Of a DNA stretch of 5,316 bases, positions 1 through 5,307 are shown piece by piece. Each line of letters begins with the position of its first letter. The first letter of the stretch is position 1. Under the pieces are notes generated by a model. The model had not been told where the DNA came from. It saw only the letters and a list, made by a program, of their open reading frames with translations, and ran no database searches. The position numbers and the translations under genes are program-made. Source of the stretch: DTU078 sp002397345 (GTDB lineage: Bacteria > Bacillota > Clostridia > Oscillospirales > CAG-272); contig CALLYE010000067.1 of assembly GCA_937875545.1 (NCBI GenBank), positions 1-5,316 on the forward strand, read 5' to 3'.

Positions 1-688
1 CCTCGGTCAGCTCGTCCACGGGCACGAGCCGACGCGCGAACTCACGCCCCAGTACGGCGTAGATGGCGTCCTCCAGCTTGCCTGTTCCGGCGGTTTCGAA
101 CTTTACCGCGCCGTCGTAGATATAGCGCACCGCGATGTCGGGACGGGAGAGCGCCAGCTTTTCGATGATGGCGGTGACCGCCATACCCTCGCCCGCATCT
201 TTTTTCAGAAACTTCAAACGCGCGGGCACGTTCGCGAACAGCTCCTCCACAATAATCGTCGTGCCGGCGGGAGCGCCGGTTTCGGCGACCTCAACCTCGC
301 CGTCGGGGTCGCTCTCGAGCAGCGTGCCGACCGATTCTTCTTTAGTGCGCGTGATTATGCGCACTTTTGCGACGCTCGAGATTGCCGCCAGCGCTTCACC
401 TCGAAAACCAAGCGTAATAATCGACGCGAGATCCGACGCGTCGCGGATTTTACTCGTCGCGTGGCGCTTAAGCGCGACGGGCGCGTCAGAGCGCGCAATG
501 CCGCAGCCGTTGTCGGCGACGCGAATGAAAGAGATACCCCCGCGTTTGATCTCGACAGTGATCTGATTCGCGCCGGCGTCAACCGAATTTTCGAGCAGCT
601 CCTTCACCACCGAAGCGGGACGCTCGACGACCTCGCCCGCCGCGATCAAATTGGCGACGGAAATGTCCAATACGTTGATATGCGGCAT
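1..688 (-). CDS. mutL: DNA mismatch repair protein MutL, N-terminal part (runs off the left edge)
   Basis: MutL couples mismatch recognition by MutS to downstream strand incision and excision. It is a GHKL-family ATPase that dimerises through its N-terminal domain when ATP binds. The visible 229 codons cover most of that ATPase domain. Residues 30-40 hold the first motif (ELLENSVDAGA) with the presumed catalytic base Glu30 and the Mg-binding Asn34. Residues 59-64 are DNGCGI with Asp59, residues 74-81 KRHATSKI and residues 94-99 GFRGEA. Gly142-Thr143 followed by LFANVPARLKF (150-160) gives the last ATP-binding motif. The ATG at 688 is chosen because the family starts MPxIxxL and because an AAGGA site lies 11 nt upstream. 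The C-terminal dimerisation and possible endonuclease domain is outside the window, so it cannot be said whether this MutL carries the DQHAxxER nuclease motif. The gene lies 72 nt downstream of mutS on the same strand and is probably co-transcribed with it. No frameshift is seen. Confidence 0.97.
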   Translation of the reverse strand, partial: MPHINVLDISVANLIAAGEVVERPASVVKELLENSVDAGANQITVEIKRGGISFIRVADNGCGIARSDAPVALKRHATSKIRDASDLASIITLGFRGEALAAISSVAKVRIITRTKEESVGTLLESDPDGEVEVAETGAPAGTTIIVEELFANVPARLKFLKKDAGEGMAVTAIIEKLALSRPDIAVRYIYDGAVKFETAGTGKLEDAIYAVLGREFARRLVPVDELTE

Positions 689-699
689 TTATAAAACCA

Positions 700-704
700 T
701 CCTT
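700..704 (-). promoter_or_regulatory. Ribosome binding site of mutL
   Basis: The minus strand reads AAGGA here, 11 nt before the mutL ATG at 688. The spacing is on the long side but usable. It supports the chosen start, and there is no better in-frame ATG or GTG nearby that would keep the family's N-terminus. Confidence 0.7.
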
Positions 705-729
705 AAATATTACAGAAAATAACAGTATG

Positions 730-750
730 CCACGGTCAATCTGACCGCGG
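730..750 (-). other. Intercistronic hairpin between mutS and mutL
   Basis: As minus-strand RNA this folds into a 9-bp stem (CCGCGGUCA with UGACCGUGG, including one G-U pair) closed by a GAU loop. It starts 11 nt after the mutS stop codon. The sequence after it (CATACTGTTATTTTC) has no tight U-run, so it is not a standard rho-independent terminator. It could be a partial terminator, a processing site or an mRNA-protecting structure that sets the mutS to mutL ratio. The structure is seen in the sequence; the role is inference. Confidence 0.5.
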
Positions 751-760
751 ACGCCGCTCC

Positions 761-3370
761 CTATTCCGCCAGCCGTTTGAGTTCCGACAGTAAATTCAGC
801 GCCTCAAGCGGGGTCAGCAAATTAATGTCGGAAGAATTCAGTTTCGCGCGGACCTGCGCGGCTTTTATATCGTCGAGCGTGATCGGCGCGCCTTCCGGAA
901 CGACCTCGGGCGGCGGCGCGGCCTGACGCGAGCGCTTTTCAAGCTCGGACAGCACATCCTTCGCGCGTTTTATTACCGTCTTAGGCACACCCGCGAGTTT
1001 TGCGACCTCGATGCCATAACTGTCGTCGGTCGCGCCCCGTACAATTTTACGCAGGAAAATGATGTCGTCGCCTTTCTTCTTCGCGGCGATGTTGTAGTTG
1101 ACCACGCCCTCGACTGTTTCGGGCAGATCGGTCAGCTCGTGATAATGCGTAGCGAACAGCGAACGCGCGCCCAGCTTGTGGCCGGCGGTATACTCGGCAA
1201 CGGCGCGCGCGATCGACATACCGTCGAAGGTGCTTGTCCCGCGCCCGATCTCGTCATAAATGATCAGACTGCGGCGCGTGGCGTTTTTCAATATATACGC
1301 GACCTCGTTCATCTCGAGCATGAACGTCGAGCTGCCCGACGCGAGATCGTCGGACGCGCCCACGCGCGTGAACAGCTTGTCAACGATACCGATCCGCGCT
1401 TCCGCCGCGGGCACGAACGAGCCGATCTGCGCCAGCAGCACAATCAGCGCGACTTGGCGCATATAAGTGGATTTACCCGCCATGTTAGGCCCTGTAATGA
1501 GCATCAGGCGGTTATTTCCGGTATCGAGCAGGGTATCGTTGGGTACAAACGTGCCGTCGGACGCGAAACGCTCGACGACGGGGTGACGTCCCTCTTTTAT
1601 CGAGATAACCTCGCCGAAATCGACCTCCGGGCGGCAATAACCCATCTCCGATGCTGCCTCGGCAAGTCCGCAGTAGACGTCAAGCAGGGCAAGCGTCGCG
1701 GCGCAAGCTTGAATACGCGGCGCCTTAACCGCAAGCTGTTCGCGCAGGCGGCAGAACAGCTCGTATTCGAGCGCGACGAGCTTGTCCGACGCGCCTAAAA
1801 TAGTCTGTTCGGTTTCCTTAAGCTGCTCGGTGATATACCGCTCGCCTGTCGAAAGCGTTTGTTTGCGGATATAACGCTCCGGCACGTCGCCGAGGTTGGA
1901 TTTTGATACTTCTATGTAATAGCCGAACACGCGGTTGTATGAAATTTTCAGGCTTTTTATACCCGTCGCAAGCCGTTCTTCTTCGGTAAGCCTTTCTATA
2001 TAGCTTTTTGCGTTGTGTACAATGGAATACAGGTCATCGGCTTCACGGTTATAGCCGCGCCGGATAAACCCGCCCTCGCGCACGGAAAAAGGCGGATCGT
2101 CGCTTATTGCTCCGTCGATAGCGCTTTTTATATCGTCGAGCGTGTCAAGCCCGTCGCGCAGAGAGCACAGTTCAACGTCGCGGCAGTCGGCGAGCAGCTC
2201 TTTTATCTCGGGTATGACCGCCACAGACGACGTTATAGCGGCGAGATCACGCGGACCGGCGGTGTTGTAGACGATTTTTGTTGTCAGCCGCTCCAGATCA
2301 AGCACGCGGGACAACAGCTCCGCCAGTTCACGGCGCAGTATGAACGACGAGGCAAGCTCGCCGACCGCGCCCTGACGGCGCTGGATCCTGTTGCAGTCGA
2401 GCAGCGGCGCTTCGATAAACCGGCGGAGCAAACGCGCTCCGGCGGAGGTTTTGGTGCGGTCGACAGCCCAGAGCAGCGAGCCGCGCTTTTCGCCCGTGCG
2501 CATTGATTCGCACAGCTCAAGGCTGCGGCGGGTGGACGGGTCTATCTCCATAAACTTCCGCTCGTCGTAGACCGAAAGCCCCGTAATATTATTCAGTGTC
2601 GAACGCTGTGTTTCCTCTATATAACCCAGCACCGCGCCGGTTGCGCAGATAAGCGCCGCGTCGCGCTCGTCCGCGGGCGTGACAATATCGCCGAACCGCT
2701 CTGGGAACTGCTTTTTGCACAGTCCCAGCACCGTGTCAAGCTCGAACCGCGCGGGGATATTATCGGTGACCGCGCAGCCCAGCCGCTTTTCCAATAATTG
2801 TTTCAGCTTAGGATAGCCCGTGAGCGGGACGTTGCACAACAGCTCGCGCGGCTCATAGCGTCCCAGCTCGGTCAGCACGCGGTCGGAGGCTGTTATATCC
2901 GCGTTGGAATCGAATACCGCCGCTTCCGCGCCGCCGGTTGATATGTCGCAAAAACAAATCCCCGCCGATACAGGGGTGAGGTACAGCGCGCCGATGTAAT
3001 TGTTGCGCTTCTCGTCGAGCATCCCGCCGTCGATGATGGTGCCGGGGGTGACAATACGCACGACATCGCGTTTGACCAGCCCTTTCGCGGTCGCGGGGTC
3101 TTCCATTTGTTCGCAAATAACGACTTTATGACCGCGCGCGACAAGTTTAGCGATATAGCCGTCCGCCGCGTGGTAGGGTACGCCGCACATGGGGGCGCGC
3201 TCGCCGTCGCCGCAGTCGCGCCCGGTGAGGGTCAGCTCCAACTCGCGGCTGACCAGTTTTGCGTCGTCGAAAAACATCTCGTAAAAATCGCCCAGCCGGT
3301 AAAATACCACCGCGTCGGTGTGGCTGCGCTTTATTTCCAGATATTGTTCCATCATCGGGGTCATTGCCAT
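761..3370 (-). CDS. mutS: DNA mismatch repair protein MutS (MutS1 type)
   Basis: MutS binds base mismatches and small insertion/deletion loops, then forms an ATP-bound sliding clamp that recruits MutL. The 869-residue product has the usual length and layout of bacterial MutS1. The N-terminal mismatch-reading domain contains the Phe-Tyr-Glu triad (F29, Y30, E31, in GDFYEMF), where Phe stacks on the mismatch. Connector and core follow, with the FGYYIEVSKSN segment at 482 and a clamp segment after it. The C-terminal ATPase has Walker A GPNMAGKST (627-635, Lys633), the signature stretch around STFMLEMNE (681-689), Walker B with Asp706-Glu707, and the ATHYHEL loop (740-746). The ATG at 3370 is preferred because a GGAG lies 12 nt upstream; an ATG two codons later would leave 18 nt. 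The tail (about residues 805-869) shows no clear QLxLF-type beta-clamp motif. The gene is downstream of miaB, separated by a 293-bp repeat-filled gap, and upstream of mutL. The reading frame is intact. Confidence 0.99.
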   Translation of the reverse strand: MAMTPMMEQYLEIKRSHTDAVVFYRLGDFYEMFFDDAKLVSRELELTLTGRDCGDGERAPMCGVPYHAADGYIAKLVARGHKVVICEQMEDPATAKGLVKRDVVRIVTPGTIIDGGMLDEKRNNYIGALYLTPVSAGICFCDISTGGAEAAVFDSNADITASDRVLTELGRYEPRELLCNVPLTGYPKLKQLLEKRLGCAVTDNIPARFELDTVLGLCKKQFPERFGDIVTPADERDAALICATGAVLGYIEETQRSTLNNITGLSVYDERKFMEIDPSTRRSLELCESMRTGEKRGSLLWAVDRTKTSAGARLLRRFIEAPLLDCNRIQRRQGAVGELASSFILRRELAELLSRVLDLERLTTKIVYNTAGPRDLAAITSSVAVIPEIKELLADCRDVELCSLRDGLDTLDDIKSAIDGAISDDPPFSVREGGFIRRGYNREADDLYSIVHNAKSYIERLTEEERLATGIKSLKISYNRVFGYYIEVSKSNLGDVPERYIRKQTLSTGERYITEQLKETEQTILGASDKLVALEYELFCRLREQLAVKAPRIQACAATLALLDVYCGLAEAASEMGYCRPEVDFGEVISIKEGRHPVVERFASDGTFVPNDTLLDTGNNRLMLITGPNMAGKSTYMRQVALIVLLAQIGSFVPAAEARIGIVDKLFTRVGASDDLASGSSTFMLEMNEVAYILKNATRRSLIIYDEIGRGTSTFDGMSIARAVAEYTAGHKLGARSLFATHYHELTDLPETVEGVVNYNIAAKKKGDDIIFLRKIVRGATDDSYGIEVAKLAGVPKTVIKRAKDVLSELEKRSRQAAPPPEVVPEGAPITLDDIKAAQVRAKLNSSDINLLTPLEALNLLSELKRLAE

Positions 3371-3382
3371 ATGCGTAATCTA

Positions 3383-3386
3383 CTCC
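3383..3386 (-). promoter_or_regulatory. Ribosome binding site of mutS
   Basis: The minus strand reads GGAG within TTTTGGAGTAG, 12 nt before the ATG at 3370. It is the only purine-rich site near the start. It lies between the start codon and the first hairpin unit of the repeat region (from 3394), so the repeat block stops just short of the translation signal. Confidence 0.65.
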
Positions 3387-3393
3387 AAAATAT

Positions 3394-3533
3394 CTTTGCT
3401 TGTGCAAAGGAGACGGTATTTATTTTCTACTTATCTATTTGTCTATTTTTTGCTTGCAAAAGAACGGTATCTGTTTTCTTTGCTCGTGTAAAGGAGACGG
3501 TATGTTCTTTCTTTGCTTGTGCAAAGAAAGAAC
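3394..3533. repeat. Four degenerate hairpin repeat units in the mutS leader
   Basis: Four copies of a short palindrome of the type CTTTGC-TTGT-GCAAAG are visible on the plus strand: 3394-3409, 3448-3461 (TTTTGC-TT-GCAAAA), 3478-3493 (CTTTGC-TCGT-GTAAAG) and 3504-3533. The first three are each followed by a shared tail, GAGACGGTAT at 3410 and 3494 and GAACGGTAT at 3462. The GCAAAG arms lie 52, 32 and 33 bp apart, so the last three form a rough tandem of about 32 bp. The fourth copy is extended into a perfect 13-bp stem (3504-3516 with 3521-3533) with a TTGT loop. Similar CTTTGC-TTGT-GCAAAG sequences are familiar as intergenic repeats in many bacterial genomes, from memory and not from a search here. 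On the minus strand the block forms most of the leader between miaB and mutS. It encodes no convincing protein. Confidence 0.75.
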
Positions 3534-3546
3534 CAAAGAAAGCACA

Positions 3547-3605
3547 CCAGAGGCTCTGCCTCTGGACTCCCCCGACGGGGGAAGTTTCCCCCGGGCTCCC
3601 TCTGG
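3547..3605. repeat. GC-rich compound palindrome in the miaB-mutS gap
   Basis: The left part is a perfect 8-bp hairpin, CCAGAGGC (3547-3554) with GCCTCTGG (3558-3565), loop TCT. It is followed by a 6-bp stem TCCCCC/GGGGGA (3568-3573 with 3577-3582, loop GAC), a further CCCCC run at 3588-3592, and a second CCTCTGG at 3599-3605. CCAGAGG at 3547-3553 can therefore pair with either CCTCTGG, and the G-run at 3577-3581 can pair with the C-run on either side, so alternative folds are possible. Its base composition is unlike the AT-rich sequence on both sides, which suggests a separate repeat module. On the minus strand no tight U-run follows the stems, so it is not called a terminator. Confidence 0.65.
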
Positions 3606-3629
3606 GTGCTATGCAATGTAATTATTGGT

Positions 3630-3660
3630 ATAATATTAATCGTCAACTTTTAATTGTCAA
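3630..3660 (-). promoter_or_regulatory. Weak candidate promoter for mutS inside the heptamer repeat
   Basis: On the minus strand a consensus TTGACA (3655-3660) is followed, after a long 19-bp spacer, by TATTAT (3630-3635), one mismatch from TATAAT. TTGACA also occurs at 3662-3667 and 3676-3681 because the heptamer itself contains it. The surroundings are AT-rich. The spacer is longer than the preferred 17 bp, so this is only a candidate for mutS expression independent of the miaB promoter. Confidence 0.3.
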
Positions 3661-3686
3661 TTGTCAATTATCAATTGTCAATTGAC
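3638..3686. repeat. Tandem heptamer repeat (AATTGTC type) overlapping the 3' end of miaB
   Basis: Seven consecutive 7-bp units fill 49 bp exactly. Units at 3652, 3659 and 3673 are AATTGTC, 3666 is AATTATC and 3680 is AATTGAC. The two leftmost, at 3638 (AATCGTC) and 3645 (AACTTTT), are degenerate but in phase. AATTGTC/GACAATT arrays of this sort are known from intergenic regions of many bacteria and often yield spurious short predicted proteins; this is from memory. The array crosses the miaB stop codon (3664-3666), so its right three units are translated as the end of MiaB. It marks the right border of the repeat-filled miaB-mutS gap. Confidence 0.85.
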
Positions 3687-5049
3687 CTTTAAGTGTGAAC
3701 GTGTCGGCGCTGGTTATATCGATTGTGGCGAATGTACCGGTCAGGGTGTCGCTGCCACCTTTAAAATGGACGAGCCTGCCGCGCTCGCTGCGTCCTGTGA
3801 AGGTTTCGGGGTCGTTTTTGCTGCGGCCCTCGACAAGAACTTTTATTTTGCGACTTACAAATTCGCGGTTTTTTTCCAGAGATATGCGATTCTGCGCCTC
3901 AAGCAGGCGCGCGAAACGCTCGCTTTTCACTTCGTCCGGGATCGCGCCCTCCATCTCCGCCGCGGGCGTACCGACGCGGGGCGAATATATAAACGAATAC
4001 GCGAAATCGAATCGCGCGCTCTCGATAATATCGAGCGTCTGGGCGAAATCTTCCTCGGTTTCGCCCGGGAATCCGACAATTATATCGGTTGAGATCGCAA
4101 TGTCGGGCATCTTTCCGCGCATATAATCGATAAGCTCCAGATAGCGTTCGCGCGTGTAGCGGCGGTTCATCGCGGCAAGCATGGCGTTCGAGCCAGATTG
4201 CAGCGGCAGGTGGAAATGCCGCGCGACGTGCCGCGACGCGGCGATAGCATCGATAAGCTCGTGTGTGGCGTCTTTCGGGTGGCTGGTCATGAAGCGGATA
4301 TAATATTCGCCGGGGATTTTATCCAGCTCCGACAGCAGCTTCGCGAATCCGTATTTATATGAGTTTACGTTTTGACCGAGCAGCGTTATCTCGCGGCAGC
4401 CGCTCTCGACAAGCGCGCGGGCTTCGGCGATTACCGCGTCCGGTTCGCGGCTGCGCTCGCGTCCGCGCACATACGGCACGATGCAGTAGGTGCAAAAATT
4501 ATCGCAGCCGTACATTATGGACAGCCATGCCTTATAATCGCTTTCGCGGCGGTGCGGCAGCCCCTCGGTAATATCGGGCTCATCTGTTGGATCGGGGTAA
4601 AAACCGCGTTTTGGAGACGCGAGCGCGTTATATAAAATTTCAGGATATCGCTCGGGCGATTTGGTGCCGAACAGGAAATCGACGTATGGATAACTTTTCC
4701 GCAGTTCATCCATGCGATGGGCTTGCGACGGCATACAGCCGCATACGCCGACAAGCAGATCGGGATTTGCGGTTTTTTTATGTTTAAGCTGACCTATCTG
4801 CGACAGCGCCTTTTTCTCAGCGTGCTCGCGGATAGCGCAAGTATTATAAATGATAAGCGACGCTTCGTCGGCGTTCGCTGTGCGCGCGTAGCCCATCTCC
4901 TCGGTCATACCGGCAAGCAGCTCACTGTCGGCTTCGTTCTGCTGGCAGCCGAACGTTTCGATATAGTAGAGGGGCTGCTTCGGCATTGCGGCGACAAGCG
5001 CGGCGGCGGCTTGGGCGAATCGGCGCGCGGAATCTGTTTTAAGGGACAT
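3664..5049 (-). CDS. miaB: tRNA-2-methylthio-N6-dimethylallyladenosine synthase MiaB
   Basis: MiaB is a radical-SAM methylthiotransferase. It converts i6A at position 37 of tRNAs reading UNN codons into ms2i6A, using two iron-sulfur clusters. The 461-residue product shows all three domains. The N-terminal UPF0004 domain has Cys35 (ETFGCQQNEAD), Cys71 (NTCAIREHAEKKA) and Cys105 (VCGCM) for the auxiliary cluster. The radical-SAM core has CDNFCTYC (Cys182, Cys186, Cys189). A C-terminal TRAM domain spans roughly residues 395-455. NTCAIREHAEKKA and YGCDNFCTYCIVPYVRGRERSR favour MiaB over the related MtaB and RimO. The ATG at 5049 has a GGAG 5 nt upstream and a strong promoter; compared with short family members this gives about 20 extra N-terminal residues, and Met22 is a possible alternative start. 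The last residues (about 456-461, QLTIDN) are encoded by the heptamer repeat, which also supplies the TGA stop. The gene heads the miaB-mutS-mutL cluster. Confidence 0.97.
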   Translation of the reverse strand: MSLKTDSARRFAQAAAALVAAMPKQPLYYIETFGCQQNEADSELLAGMTEEMGYARTANADEASLIIYNTCAIREHAEKKALSQIGQLKHKKTANPDLLVGVCGCMPSQAHRMDELRKSYPYVDFLFGTKSPERYPEILYNALASPKRGFYPDPTDEPDITEGLPHRRESDYKAWLSIMYGCDNFCTYCIVPYVRGRERSREPDAVIAEARALVESGCREITLLGQNVNSYKYGFAKLLSELDKIPGEYYIRFMTSHPKDATHELIDAIAASRHVARHFHLPLQSGSNAMLAAMNRRYTRERYLELIDYMRGKMPDIAISTDIIVGFPGETEEDFAQTLDIIESARFDFAYSFIYSPRVGTPAAEMEGAIPDEVKSERFARLLEAQNRISLEKNREFVSRKIKVLVEGRSKNDPETFTGRSERGRLVHFKGGSDTLTGTFATIDITSADTFTLKGQLTIDN

Positions 5050-5054
5050 GATTA

Positions 5055-5058
5055 CTCC
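5055..5058 (-). promoter_or_regulatory. Ribosome binding site of miaB
   Basis: The minus strand reads GGAG 5 nt before the ATG at 5049. This decides the start in favour of Met1 over Met22, whose upstream region is GC-rich coding sequence with no comparable site. Confidence 0.7.
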
Positions 5059-5082
5059 GAAAAAGTGATATTTATTGAGAAA

Positions 5083-5111
5083 ATTATATAATAAATGAGC
5101 GGAAAAGTCAA
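5083..5111 (-). promoter_or_regulatory. Sigma-A (sigma-70 type) promoter of miaB
   Basis: On the minus strand the -35 box is TTGACT (5106-5111, one mismatch) and the -10 box is TATAAT (5083-5088, perfect), with exactly 17 bp between them. The surroundings are AT-rich, unlike the genes. Transcription would start around 5076, giving a leader of about 27 nt before the miaB ATG. This is very probably the main promoter for miaB and perhaps for the whole cluster. No operator-like palindrome overlaps it. Confidence 0.85.
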
Positions 5112-5127
5112 GGGGCGCATATTATCC

Positions 5128-5172
5128 AAAAACGCAGCCGTCCGTGTGGGGAAAGATCCCCACATGGACGGC
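5128..5172 (-). terminator. Probable rho-independent terminator upstream of miaB
   Basis: A 16-bp inverted repeat (5137-5152 with 5157-5172, 4-base loop) has one non-Watson-Crick position. On the minus strand that position is a C-A mismatch, and four nt after the stem comes TTTTT (5128-5132). This fits a terminator for a minus-strand gene to the right of the window, ending just before the miaB promoter. As plus-strand RNA the odd position becomes a G-U pair, so the stem is fully paired in that direction, but no T-run follows there. A repeat-family palindrome or a protein-binding site are alternatives. Confidence 0.55.
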
Positions 5173-5205
5173 GGGAGCAAAAGCATGATGTTATTTTACG
5201 GCATA

Positions 5206-5242
5206 ATTGCGAGAGGGGTAAAACCCCTCCCATACGAGCAAT
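5206..5242. repeat. Hairpin with GAGGGGT/ACCCCTC arms
   Basis: A perfect 7-bp stem (5213-5219 with 5223-5229, loop AAA) is flanked by a short outer stem, ATTGC at 5206-5210 with GCAAT at 5238-5242. No T-run follows directly on either strand, so a terminator role is not supported. It lies in the non-coding stretch upstream of miaB, in which no gene is seen between 5112 and 5316. Confidence 0.5.
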
Positions 5243-5269
5243 AATTATATTAAAAATCCCATGTCTGCG

Positions 5270-5307
5270 GGGGTCTGGGGGAGGTCTTACCTCCCCCAGC
5301 GTACCCC
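5270..5307. repeat. Long GC-rich hairpin at the right edge
   Basis: A perfect 11-bp stem, CTGGGGGAGGT (5275-5285) with ACCTCCCCCAG (5289-5299), has loop CTT. It is extended by GGGGT (5270-5274) with ACCCC (5303-5307) across a 3-nt bulge, giving 16 bp in total. The window then ends in a run of eight C. No adjacent T-run is seen on either strand. It resembles the GC-rich palindromes of the miaB-mutS gap in style, but not clearly in sequence. Confidence 0.6.

Noticed and set aside
135..566. 143-codon open frame on the plus strand opposite mutL
   Set aside because: It is antisense to clear GHKL ATPase motifs, is rich in Ser and Ala as expected for an antisense frame, and has no supporting signals.
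1139..1798. 219-codon open frame on the plus strand inside mutS
   Set aside because: It lies wholly antisense to the ATPase part of mutS, has no recognisable domain or ribosome binding site, and is expected by chance opposite a GC-rich gene. The same holds for 2015-2506 and for the frames opposite miaB (3661-4092, 3695-4126).
3417..3445. TAGACA, 17 bp, TAAATA on the minus strand as a mutS promoter
   Set aside because: The -35 is acceptable but the -10 matches the consensus at only three of six positions.
3394..3533. CRISPR-like array
   Set aside because: The repeats are short, degenerate and unevenly spaced, there are no unique spacers of constant length, and no cas gene is present.
3629..3634. 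TATAAT on the plus strand
   Set aside because: No -35-like hexamer is found 16-18 bp upstream and no plus-strand gene follows.
3443..3646. 67-codon minus-strand frame in the gap between miaB and mutS
   Set aside because: It consists of repeat sequence translated in one frame and shows no ribosome binding site or protein-like pattern.
3107..3685. 192-codon open frame on the plus strand across the mutS start and the repeat gap
   Set aside because: Its first half is antisense to mutS and its second half is a translation of the hairpin units, the GC palindrome and the heptamer array (ending QLLIVNCQLSIVN), a typical spurious product of such repeats.
5244..5249. TATAAT on the minus strand in the right-hand non-coding stretch
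   Set aside because: The matching -35 position falls in a G/C run (CCCCGC), and the transcript would meet the terminator-like hairpin at once.
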